Shown: positions 46,301 through 56,649 of the stretch, piece by piece | Layout: each line of letters starts with the position of its first letter | How positions within the stretch are numbered: the stretch's first letter is position 1 | DNA from: Pycnopodia helianthoides | Taxonomy: Eukaryota > Echinodermata > Asteroidea > Forcipulatida > Asteriidae | Assembly (NCBI GenBank): GCA_032158295.1 | Contig: CM063260.1 | Coordinates: 8,350,767 to 8,414,766, forward strand | Direction: 5' to 3' | Length of the DNA stretch: 64,000 nt | The notes under the pieces: generated by a model | Database searches by the model: none | Seen by the model: only the letters and a program-made list of their open reading frames with translations | What the model was told of the DNA's origin: nothing | Position numbers and translations under genes: made by a program

Positions 46301-48677
46301 ATACAGTCAACACAGCACCACCTGGAGCAATGTATACTGTGTTACCACCCGTCTCTAAAACAGAGCAACCATGTATTGCTGAAATCACAGGTTAGTTTAG
46401 GGTTTTTATTCTCAAATTGTAATGGTTTAAATGATCAAGACTTGTAAATCACTGTAATTGGATCACATCTCACAAAGATTTATACTAATAATGGATTATT
46501 GTAATGATAGTGAACGTTATTAAGAATATGATTAGCAGGCATTGCTAAAATACATGTTAATGAGATGAAAACAACAATTGGTATTGTTTTTAATTTGTTA
46601 GTTTTTTGTTGTTGTTTTTTTTTACTTAAAGAGAATGTGGATTTTGAGAGTTTAGAAAAATCCTGATGCATGCTGATCACTGTGTTGCAAATGGCAAAGA
46701 ATGCTTGACTTTGGCTGTAAAAAGTTGCTCAAAATGTTTGTTGTTATCTTCAAAGTGTTTGTCGCAAAGGTAATGAATTCTAGAAATTAAGTTGATCAGT
46801 TTTGTTTTTCAATTGGTAAACAGAAGACAATAATATGCAAAGTAGCAGGAAGGTACATGTCATGTACATTGTTATTATGAACAGTAGAGTGAAATCCATG
46901 TGACCTCATTAACACTAAGGACATGCAATAATAGCATTCAGGTTGAAATAACTAAATCATCTTTCTTCAAAAAGATAATGAATTTGTCTAACAATTTTAT
47001 TGTATCGTCAATTTTACTTTGATCCACAAGATGTACGGCCAGTTACACCACCATCAGACCAAGAGGGAAAGCAAACCAAATCAGTGGTGAAATGTGAATG
47101 GTTAGAGAGACCTCCAAAAACACTTTCACAATGTGATAGGCAAGATAATAGCAGATCAGTTGAGACATTACAAGATACATCCAGAGAGGGAGAAACTGAC
47201 ACTCTGGTAAGGGAACGTATCAAATCCAAGCAACTTAAACCTGCAGCTAGAAGGATACTAAGAGTATCGGCAACAAGTTCCAACCTTCTTGCTAAATTAT
47301 TTGATGGAATAGACAAGGAAAAGAAAAGCAATGTAAACTCATCAATCAAAAGAGGAAGGTAAGCTGATGTGAAGAGGTCCAAGTTTTAGAATGATAATAG
47401 CAGTCAGACAATAGTCTAGTGGGTCAAAAAGTGTTTTCTTCTCTGTGCTTTGTTTCTGACATTTTATTGTATTGTGTTAACAACCTCTTTTTTGTGTGAT
47501 TGTAGTTGGGAAAACCCACACACTTGTCAAAAGTTGTGACCAACATGACGAATTATGTCTGAACCCCGCTTGAACTTTAGCACTTTCTTAAATGTCAACA
47601 TGTTTAATGGATATTATGTCGTCAAACATTTGACACAAAAAATAGATAATAGTAGGAGTGATTTGATAAAACTCTAAAAAGGAGAGAATTATCACAATAA
47701 TCTTTAGTTCCTTTGCAATGAAGTAATAAAATAAAATAGTCAGTCAAGCTGTGCACTTATCCACGTAGAACACATTTCTTTGAAAATTGATAGACTTTTT
47801 GCATTGACGTAATCACACCGCCAAAATAAGAATTAGAAATGATTTACACATTTAATTTAAACAAAGTTCTGTACATTCAGTTACAATTTTATTTTAGGTT
47901 TTACCGATCCTTGCCCCTTATCCAGAATATCTTTTAAGGGTTTAAAATGATTTTTTTCTCTTTAAAATAACCAATTATATACTGATTTATTTATTTCAGA
48001 AAGGTAGGTAGCCAACAAGTTTTAACCATAAAACTTGTTGGCTACCAACCTTTCTGAAATAAATAAATAAGTATATAATTGGTTATTTTGAAGAAAAAAA
48101 AATCATTTTAAATCCTTAAATTCTTAAAATTTGAAGTTGTGCCGGTCCTTTCTCTAATTTTGCGCGCTTTTGAGGTTTCAACATTTTTGCTAAAGTTGGA
48201 ACCAAAGGAAACAGTACGGGGCGGAACGACAGAACTTGTTGGCTACCTGATTAAAAAAATGTTAGTGACCAACTTGACGTCGTGTGTGTGGGTGCGTGCG
48301 TTTGTGTCGATGCACAAAATGTACACTAAGACTAAATGTACAAATGTCAGGTACATGTAGGTTTGTCACCTACTTTGGAAATTGTCGGAGTATTGATGAA
48401 TTAAAGTTACAACTGTTTGTTTTTTAACAGACCAAAGAGAGACTGTTCTCAGTCGCATCACAAGCATGTGATTGGTGAAGATCCATATATGATAGATGCT
48501 GTTGCAGATGGGCTCCTACCGCTACTGAGTATTGAATCACATCGACAGAGTGTTGGACCTTCTTCACATCTATCAGTTGTAGCCGTGAAAGATGGTGATA
48601 AAACACTTACTTTACCATCGTTAAGTATTGAACAGAACTATCCAGCCATGTTGTCAGAGCTTGTCAAAGCATTATGA
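42946..48677 (+). CDS. Putative TEAD-binding protein with YAP/FAM181-like omega-loop (4 exons)
   Basis: Four exons (42946-43339, 46247-46390, 47031-47358, 48431-48677) join in phase to 370 residues. They are preceded by an in-frame stop (42913) and followed by AATAAA at 48881. Residues 135-146 read PMKLRALPQSFW. This matches the omega-loop of YAP/TAZ and FAM181A/B: Met, Leu, Arg, Leu-Pro, Ser-Phe and an aromatic at the second Phe position (Trp as in FAM181A). Residues 266-270, LAKLF, form an LxxLF helix like the other YAP contact. There are no WW domains. A basic patch at 77-84 suggests nuclear entry, and residues 22-35 form an acidic Ser tract. The likely role is a transcription cofactor of TEAD/Scalloped. 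Orthology to FAM181 is uncertain, because its N-terminal block was not recognised. Confidence 0.75.
44651..44750 (+). repeat. Dispersed repeat R2, copy 1
   Basis: The words GAACGTTATTAAGAATATGA and TTAGCAGGCATTGCTAAA recur at 46500-46595 in the same orientation with few changes. The two copies lie in introns 1 and 2 of the same gene. Confidence 0.85.
45979..46080 (+). repeat. Degenerate telomere-like (TTAGGG)n tract
   Basis: About ten TTAGGG or one-off variants (TTAGGGCTTGGG, TTAAGG) lie over 100 bases, about 170 bases upstream of the omega-loop exon. The variants show it is an old interstitial array, not a chromosome end. Confidence 0.8.
46247..46390 (+). CDS. TEAD-motif gene exon 2 (omega-loop exon)
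   Basis: The acceptor TTTTGTATTCAG leads into DPLPMKLRALPQSFW and a Pro-rich tail QQPNTV..PPGAMYTVLPP. It ends ATCACAG|GTTAGT in phase 1. The exon has no internal Met-to-stop frame on this strand, so it is easily missed. The conserved positions of the motif (Met136, Leu138, Arg139, Leu141, Pro142, Ser144, Phe145, Trp146) are all filled. Confidence 0.8.
46500..46595 (+). repeat. Dispersed repeat R2, copy 2
   Basis: Near-identical to 44651-44750 (GTGAACGTTATTAAGAATAT, ATGATTAGCAGGCATTGCTA). It lies in intron 2, about 110 bases after exon 2. Confidence 0.85.
47031..47358 (+). CDS. TEAD-motif gene exon 3 (LxxLF helix)
   Basis: It follows GATCCACAAG. Residues 180-289 are mostly charged and Ser/Thr-rich. 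The segment PAARRILRVSATSSNLLAKL then FDGIDKEKK (250-278) looks helical. It contains LxxLF at 266-270, similar in pattern to the alpha-1 TEAD contact of YAP (LEALF). It ends GGAAG|GTAAGC in phase 2. Confidence 0.78.
47938..48117. mobile_element. Foldback of about 90-base arms inside intron 3
   Basis: The arms share TTTAAAATGATTTTTTT, AATAACCAATTATATAC and TTTATTTATTTCAGAAAGGT, then GGTAGCCAACAAGTTTTA at the centre (about 48028). The word ACTTGTTGGCTACC appears a third time at about 48234. Weaker inverted similarity extends to about 47500 and 48300 (CCACACAC, GTGACCAAC). It could be a larger foldback of which this is the core. Confidence 0.8.
48431..48677 (+). CDS. TEAD-motif gene exon 4 and stop
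   Basis: The acceptor TTTTTTAACAG completes Arg289 and continues PKRDCSQSHHKHVIGEDPYM. A probable helix IDAVADGLLPLL follows. It ends with LSELVKAL and TGA at 48675-48677. AATAAA at 48881-48886 is a likely poly(A) signal. Confidence 0.78.
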
Positions 48678-50269
48678 ACATCTTAGCAAGTCATTGTGTA
48701 TAGAATTTTTACAGGACTTTATTTGTTCTTATAGATACGTAAATGTATGCCGATAATGTGTAGATCTTTGGTTCCCGAACTAACGGATACTGTATTTAAT
48801 TCTCTCCCACTGTTGAAACGTCTGGACCAGTTGTTTTCAAAATCTAGATTCAACATTTTGATCTAAACTGCTATTTATCCAATAAATCTTGACTTCTATT
48901 AGTCTTGATCTCTGACATGGACTACTTCACAATGATCTTGGCTTCAATTGCACCGTCGGCACCAAGGTAACATACAACTTTAGATACATCCTGAAATATG
49001 TTTTCAAAAGTCGTAAAAAGTTGTAAAGGGAGAAAAAAGACTTACTTCATCTGTTGCAAGGCAAATATTTTGATTTGATGTTTGCCTTTACAAGTAACTG
49101 TTTAAATTTATCATTAAATAATATGTATTTATCCAATAAATCATGGAGGAAGATATAACTGAAAACAAATGAACAAAATATACACATGTATACAAAGTTG
49201 AACCCTAGAAGTTTGTCAACATTTATGTACAGAGTATGTGTTAGGTTTTTGGGGTTTTGCAAGTCTGTTTGAAAGACAGGATTAGTACTAATGTATGTAT
49301 GTGGAAGTTACAAATGTACACACAGTCATGCATGCAATTACTACCCAGGATAAACCAGCAATTATGTAGAATGTAGTATGGCTTCTTTTTGATCTTCCAT
49401 ATAATTGAACAATTCATTGGATACAAAAATTGCTCAGCATCTCTGCATTTACAGCTAAGCTCTTTTGACATAAATTAGTGATTTTTTGCTCTGCATCTCA
49501 TCCTAGTAGTACTGTCTAATTTAGTTGTTTCAATAGGTTTCTTAATACAAGTGTGTAAATTGCCAAAGCACTGTTTTTATGCATCAATTTTGTTCTCACC
49601 CCTTTCCTATATGCACACATATCCTCATTAGGCACACCACTTAGCAGTATGTGAAATAAGCTAGCTCTCATTGTTCAAATTAAAGACTTTAACCAAGTTT
49701 AAACACTGTTTGTCACTCAAGTCTAGTGTGTGTGTTTGCGCATGTGTTGGTTATGCATCCTCAATTCGAAAGAAAATGTGAACATCACACATGCATAATG
49801 TACACGTATGATGACTGAAAGTGAAACATGTGTTTACATGTATTGGAGTTTATTTGAGAAAATAAAAACTTAAGGCTTCAAACAGAATTCAGTGCATCTT
49901 ATTTTGAACAACATTTATTACTAATGAAGATGTACAAATAACAAGAAAATATACAATGCAATGTTTTGGCCATTACACTTTAGTGCACGAGACGAACAAG
50001 CAAATACCAGAAACATGCGAAATACATGGGTGTCCCGCACCTATAACTGTTTAATGTGTGAGCAATAGGCATATACACACAATGAGCACTGAATGATAAA
50101 ATGCAGATACATGTAGTAGGCTACATTAATTTTTGAACTTTGAGAGCTGGATTAGTTCCTGAAAATAACTGACTAAATAAAAAAATTTACATCAAAATTC
50201 GGAACATAAATGTATTCAGCCATTATAATGTAATTAATTAGCTTTTCAAAGGTACGATTTTAATGATAG
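48678..50269. other. 3' flank of the TEAD-motif gene, no further gene seen
   Basis: AT-rich DNA, probably 3' UTR up to about 48900 and then intergenic. No transposon ends were recognised. Confidence 0.4.
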
Positions 50270-50728
50270 ATGGAAGACATTTTCTGCATTGGAAACAATG
50301 CCTTGTATACAGCATGTCACTCTAGTATCTATGCATCCTCCAGGGCTATTGAAGCCCCTACTAATAGTACTATACACCACTGTGACAATGTTTCAAGCCT
50401 CTACCTGAGTGTACATATTATAAATGCACAGACAAATCTATTGGGGATGCCCAGCTGTATTGGTGTTTTCTGCCATTATTACTGGGAGGCAAATGCGCCC
50501 AGTGTTCAGTTTTCAAACGTACCACAGGGCATTTCTGACCATGATGTTGAGGTAATATTAACGCCAGCGTGGTGTAATATAAAGTCTGTGTCTTATGCAA
50601 ACGCCAGCTTAAAAGACTTTGAATTATGGCAGAAACCACAGAGTGAACTAGAAAAAAGATTATACCACTGTGGCAATCTCAAAGCCCCCAGACAACATAT
50701 GCACTTCTATGGCAAATTGGTGTTCTAA
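50270..50728 (+). CDS. Unidentified 152-codon open frame
   Basis: An uninterrupted ATG-to-stop frame with balanced codons, Cys and Tyr scattered through it, and no recognised domain, signal peptide or membrane segment. A frame of this length is only marginally longer than chance in AT-rich DNA of this size. I keep it as a low-confidence hypothetical. It could also be an exon-like part of a long 3' UTR. Confidence 0.2.
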   Translation: MEDIFCIGNNALYTACHSSIYASSRAIEAPTNSTIHHCDNVSSLYLSVHIINAQTNLLGMPSCIGVFCHYYWEANAPSVQFSNVPQGISDHDVEVILTPAWCNIKSVSYANASLKDFELWQKPQSELEKRLYHCGNLKAPRQHMHFYGKLVF

Positions 50729-50729
50729 T

Positions 50730-53295
50730 CTGATAAAGTCTTTATGAAACACACCACTGTGAAAAATGGATGGTTTAAAGATCTTGCACTACATTACCAC
50801 TTTAACAATTGTGGGTACATGTAATTGTAAATCCTGTGTTTTTAACTTTCTGCAAGTACCAGTGTGTCAGAAGCCTTCATATATCTCAGGTTCATGGTCA
50901 CCAGTGTGAAACAAAGGTCAGAAGTCCCTATTGTACATGCAAATATTGCAGTTGTGACCTAGGACCTTTACATTGCAACTGTCTTTAGTTGGTATCAACT
51001 TATATTAAATTGAACTTAATGTACATTTGTACATAAAAAGATAGGTGTGTGCGGTTTATAAAGATAGATATAGTACTATTTTTATACATATTTGTGGTAA
51101 ATTGTTTAATTCATATTGTGAATAATAATGGAAACATACAAGAAAAATATTTATGATCGAGGCTTGACTTATTTTTGTTCAAACTACAATTAATTGATTT
51201 CAAAAGGTTAACAATAAAAATAACACATGCCATTGTCTCTCTATTGTATTTTTAGTTAAATGTCTGATTTACTATTGCCTTTATAACATATTAATGTTGG
51301 TATTTTACTTTTATTTTGTGGTTGTTGTGGTTTCAAATGGATGACTTATAGAAACTATAGAAATAGTGCTAACTGAGTCATATTCACACAAATCATGTTG
51401 TGAGACCATTTAATGGACATTGTAAGTGGCCATTTTATGACACCTCCTTTTGGACACTTTTATGACAATGATATCCAGTGGCGCGGATGTATGGCAAAAT
51501 TTGATCAACCAACACAATTTGTACAAGTGCCTTTATTATGCATGTCGCCATTTTGTCATATACATACATGTATCTGGGATATAATTTTGCCATCATGCAT
51601 GTCGGTAGGTATCAATACACCAACATCCACACAGCAGGCCGACACAAATGACTTGCGGTAATAATTCAGCGTTTTCTCCAGGTTTCAGGTATTCAGGATG
51701 TGCTATAAATGTATCTGATAACATCCGTCCATTTGACTTCAAATTACCATAGTAATAGTCTACATACACATACGTTGTTATATGGTAAGAAATACTTTTT
51801 TCTTGAAAACAAGGCTTTAGTATAGGTCCAGAGTAAAAGTTGGTACCACCACAGTATGGTCAACTGAAAAATATTAAAACAAATGTTACATACGTACCAA
51901 TGCAGAAAGTTGCGTTTGACAAGCAAGTAAAGTGTGTATGAATGTGTGCTATGACATCAGTTGCCTTCATCTTGCCTCATGTGAAACATGCATCACTTGA
52001 TGTGAACAGCAATGTCAGTGATTCTCATTGAAATAAAATGTACTCTAATACACTACAAACTATATTAGATATTGCAGCAGTTATTACTGGAATCATTTCT
52101 CATTGTAGTTACACATGTATGTAGACCACCTGCAGATACATGCTCAAATAAGCATGATCCACTACGATAAAGATATACAAGAGTAACTATTGACCTATGA
52201 AAATGTCTCCATTTAAGTACCTTTCATCATTCTTTGTTAAGGGTACAATTTGTATTTATTTATTTTCATGGTTTATATGTTATTTTTTTTGTGTAACAAA
52301 CATAAATATGTAATACTATTTCTAGTCTGAGGTCACTATACTTGTTGTTTGATTTGAAATAATTCAACTGACACATGCCACAGTTCATGCTTTACCTGTT
52401 TACTTGTCCTTGTGCAAGACCAATAGACCCATTGCATTGGCCGCCACTGCTGTAATATGCACCAAGCACAACTTTCAGCCAATGGTGATTCTTCCTTTGA
52501 GGGCGCTTTGAACTTGTGATGCCATGTGCAAGGGGTCTATCCATTCAAGGCCATTTTCATACATGTCCTGCAAGTGGTTTCCACTGTAACTGGGATGCAT
52601 TATTTCATGCTCTCCTATTGTGACTAGGCATTCACCACAGGACGGCACTAATGTACAAATAGTTTGGAAATAACTTGACTATCATTGAATACAATATGGT
52701 GTAGGCATGTGACTAATTAATTTATTTGTCAATATCTGATTTGTGGTTTCTTATATTAAGTAAGATTTGAAGCTTTGCATAATGTGGGTAAACAGGAAAC
52801 TAGTTTACTGATTACATATTTGTACGTGTAATAATACTCTCTTCATGGAAAAAATGATGGTTGTTCTTGGAAGACCCCAGAGGTGAGATAATTGACATTC
52901 AAAGTGTACTTTGTTCATCTTTTCTTTAAAAGTAACAAGTTTCAAAGTTCGTATTGATTCTTGTAATTGTGCAAATGTCTTCATGAAGGCCATGTGACAT
53001 TCTAGGTTCTGTGTCTGGCTGGAGATGTTTTTTATAAATGATATTGAACAAACGGAAATGTATTGAGATAGAAGCATTAAAGTATTGTTTATAGATCAAC
53101 ATACTGCATGACGAAAGTACTTTCTTCATATACCAGGTATATGTACTTTAATTTCCATTACCACTGGATTATTGGAGGCTCAATATCGGTGACAGCCCGA
53201 CTTGAAAAATTGACTGAAATGTTAACACGAATACCAATATTTCAAAAAGTTTTTTGTTATGGCGCTTTGGTAATCTTTTGCAAAGTAGAAGATGT
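50730..53295. other. No gene seen
   Basis: Plain AT-rich sequence with short frames on both strands. None shows a domain or exon-like borders that I can support. Confidence 0.4.
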
Positions 53296-53300
53296 GTTAA

Positions 53301-53579
53301 CACCTTGACTGCCGTCTACGAGTATATTCGTAGTAACAGGTGTAACGGATTCTGCCACTATGAGTATAGTCGTAGAAAATGAAAGGGCTTTGTATTGTTA
53401 TTTAAATACACTGGCATCACTGAGCATGCAACACGTACGCCGGCAGTGGTGAGGACATACATCCTTAGAATGCGTATGTTCAATTTTGTTTTTGTATGGT
53501 ACCTATTTGGTATGCACGCATGCGCACCGCACTTGGCAAATGGGAACGCCCTACGAATATATGACCGGCAGTCAACGTG
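53301..53579. mobile_element. piggyBac-like MITE with TTAA target sites
   Basis: The ends CACCTTGACTGCCGTCTACG and (inverted) CACGTTGACTGCCGGTCATA are TIRs with TTAA directly outside on both sides (53297-53300 and 53580-53583). TTAA is the piggyBac signature. At 279 bp there is no transposase. Confidence 0.85.
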
Positions 53580-53662
53580 TTAAAGCTAATGGGCTTGTTT
53601 TTGTGAAAGTTTTGATTTAGAGAAGTCAAGTTATATGAATAATTGAAAACAGTATATGCAGC

Positions 53663-54207
53663 CTATATCTTCACCGTTTTCACGAAGAGCCACTTATGTC
53701 CAATTGCTTGATTAAGATTTATATTTAACACTGTGCTTGGCTGAAAACTGGAAAATCAGTAATACTAAAGCCACAGTTGGCAGTTTAAGACCGCTCATAT
53801 GGTTCTGTAAAAGTTTAACCTCTAAATTGACTAACAAATTTCTGTAAATATTTTGGCTAATTGCCATAGTAATTAGTCAAAGATATGTGTCTCTTCGAGA
53901 AACCTAAAACGTGAGATGATCTACTTAATCACCCAACTGAGTAACGTATTTTTACATAGGAAAGGGGGTGGGCATATCATGTGATCACGCACACACTCAC
54001 TAGTGGCTCTTACTGAAACACGAAAATCAATTTGACCTACAGTTACACTCTTCTGTTGCAATGTATTACCGGTACATGCATCTTCGGGGGCTTGTGGCTC
54101 TTTATGAAAATGCAAAATGCAATTATTGAGATATGCCCCTTCCTGTATTAATCAATAATTTGTAATTTTTAAGATATGTGGCTCTTCGTGAAAACGGTGA
54201 TGATGAT
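53663..54207. mobile_element. MITE family M2, copy 1
   Basis: It starts ATCTTCACCGTTTTCACGAA and ends with the inverse. The word GTGGCTCTTCGTGAAAAC or a variant recurs about five times within the element in both orientations. The second copy is at 62353-62869. TATGCAGC occurs just outside both ends and may be a target duplication. Confidence 0.85.
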
Positions 54208-54209
54208 TA

Positions 54210-55310
54210 TGCAGCTGTGTGTTCAATTCTCAATGCGTGTCCATCCTGTGATTTTGTTTTGAAAACTTTCTTGGTTAACTTTAATTCCATTTCAGTAACT
54301 CACTGCACCAATAACACAATATTTGTTTTGCGTTTTGCCATAAACATCTTAAAATAAGTCTGAACAAGTCTAAGTTGAATAACACAATGTAAACACATTC
54401 ATTTCCATGCATTTAAAGTATTTTATTAAATCTTTAATATTTATCAAATCTCGGATTGTAGCTTGTGTAATAACATTTATGCTCCGATTATGTTTTGCAT
54501 GTTAAATATACACCATGCAGACTTGCAATTAACAAGTTCAGATCCGTTATTGAACATTACAAGAATTCATCATTTATTTGTTAGGCTTTCAAAATAAACA
54601 GACATACATGTATTTTAAATTGATGAAACTGAAATATTTTTTTGTTCCAAGTCATCAGCACATGTATAATTTAATGTTGCATCAAGGAACAAACAGACTG
54701 CCTTAGACATGATGTTACTAGTCTCTCCATGTCAAACCTGGTCAATGATAATTTATAACAACAATTCAATGTACTGTAATGTGTATGTTATAAATTTCAT
54801 GTCCTATCTTTGGTGTAAACACAAATCCACAGAAGACGAGTTCAAATTATGGTCATCATGAAATACTTCTCAACATTTACATGAAACAATGTATTCAATC
54901 AATAAGAATGATGAGATACTTAATTATACAGTGTATTATAAATGACTGTTTATAAAAAAAAAAGTAAGTAAATTTTCAGACAGAAACTGATACTTTTTCT
55001 CCAATAGTTGCCCACTCTGTACATTGTGTATCAGATGATGTGTTTATCTGCAAATCTTTTTGGACAGATGACTTAAGGGGGGACACACGTTTTTAAACTT
55101 CCAGTACAATACTAGATTTTCCTGATTTTGTTGCTGATATTTACGGCATGGACGGCTGACGATCCACCCGTACTTTCAAGTGTGTAGCGTACACAAGCAG
55201 GCACCTACCGTGATACGCTTTGTATCACCCAAGAGAGATAACAGGTCCTGGAAAACTGCCTTGTAAAATCCCTTTACCCCCCCCCCCACAACCACCATTC
55301 CAGACCTTTG
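54210..55310. other. No gene seen
   Basis: AT-rich. A C-run (55279-55289) lies in the pyrimidine tract before a candidate acceptor at 55324. Confidence 0.4.
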
Positions 55311-55324
55311 TCCTGTCCTTACAG

Positions 55325-55568
55325 AAATGTGGCATACAAGAATGGACAGGCTGCCACCATTGTCTGTCATCATATTCGGCTCAAAGGAGGCAAATCTGAG
55401 CATTCTGGGATTCTAGCATACCATGGCATATTTTCGGCCATGGCTCAAGGCCAGGATCTGGGAATCACGGTGATTGCTTACTCATCTTTCTCACACAACA
55501 TCAGAACTAATTATGAGAACATTGTTATCTTTCCTTGTGATTACTCAAGAAGCCCCAACAAATTCTGA
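55325..55568 (+). CDS. Candidate terminal exon of an unidentified gene
   Basis: A pyrimidine-rich stretch and TTACAG precede a fully open 244-base segment ending TGA at 55566-55568. AATAAA follows at about 55748. The reading NVAYKNGQAATIVCHHIRLK, GGKSEHSGILAYHG, QGQDLGITVIAYSSFSHN is globular-looking with coding-like codon choice. I recognise no family. No upstream exon was found, so this may be an isolated fragment. Confidence 0.35.
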
Positions 55569-55983
55569 ACAATAATATCATGGATGGGCAAGGAAATCTT
55601 TTATAAATACCTGCGTGGGGTGGTTATTAGATGAAATGTATCAAAATTTGAATTCTCTGTTAATTTTAAGAAGGAAATGAGCTGCAAAAGATGCTGACAC
55701 AGTCTGTCTCCATCCCCTTTAAGATAATGTGCAAAATGGTGCATGTAAATAAAATAGTGATACAGAGAGCTGTTAAACAAATCAAACTTGTTAACAATCC
55801 AATGTTTTATATTTTTCCTGTGTAGGGTTTAATAGTGCATAGCAGAACTTTAAAAAAAAAAATCAAAAATTAAGCTTTATCACTTCACAAATAAGAGAAG
55901 GGCAAATAAATCAGGGAAATCCCCCTTGGAGACAATCATCAGTCATATTCATGCTGGCATACTCTCATGATTTATGAAAACCT

Positions 55984-56639
55984 CAGAGCTATATATATTG
56001 ACTAGAGCGCTAACTTGCTCTGAGTTTAGAAGCCACCCTGGGCGCAGACATGTTTGATGTGTTGCGTGACTACGGAACGATTTTAATTTTAAGAGAGCAC
56101 ACATGGCCGTGAAAATTTTGCATTCGGCGTGCGCGCTTACGTACGCGCCATATTTAATCTAACGATCATTGCTCTTGTAAACAGGTGATTTTAGTGATGT
56201 CTTAAAAAAATATGTAGTAGGTGATTCTCTGATGTTGTTACTTACGTCTTAGGAAAAATGCTGAGTCGAACTAAAGCCTTGTTTGGGAGGATTCAATGCT
56301 TCAAGATGTCAAGGGAAAAAAAACGAAATCTGCTTCTAGGATACACAATATGCCGGCAAGAATGACGAACTAAAAAAAAAAAACGTATACGCCCAAACGC
56401 ACATGTTAAACATGATGCACATGACGTAGATTGTGCGTTCTCATTTGCTGCATATTTGGTTCGATGACGCATAGAAAAGAACAAACGCTTTATCATGCAA
56501 ATAGCCGTACAAATGCCGTACAAAATTTCAAGCTTTTGTATTGGTTTGTACATAAACATGGATGTGCCCACACGGCTTCAAAACCTTAGTGCGTGTATAA
56601 CGGGGTGTTAGCGCTCTAGTCAATATATATAGCTCTATG
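55984..56639. mobile_element. hAT-like MITE with 8-bp target duplication
   Basis: It starts CAGAGCTATATATATTGACT and ends with the inverse (AGTCAATATATATAGCTCTATG). The TIR continues AGAGCGCTAAC on both sides. GAAAACCT flanks it directly at 55976-55983 and 56640-56647. CAGAG ends and 8-bp duplication are hAT features. No transposase domain was seen inside. Confidence 0.85.
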
Positions 56640-56649
56640 GAAAACCTTG

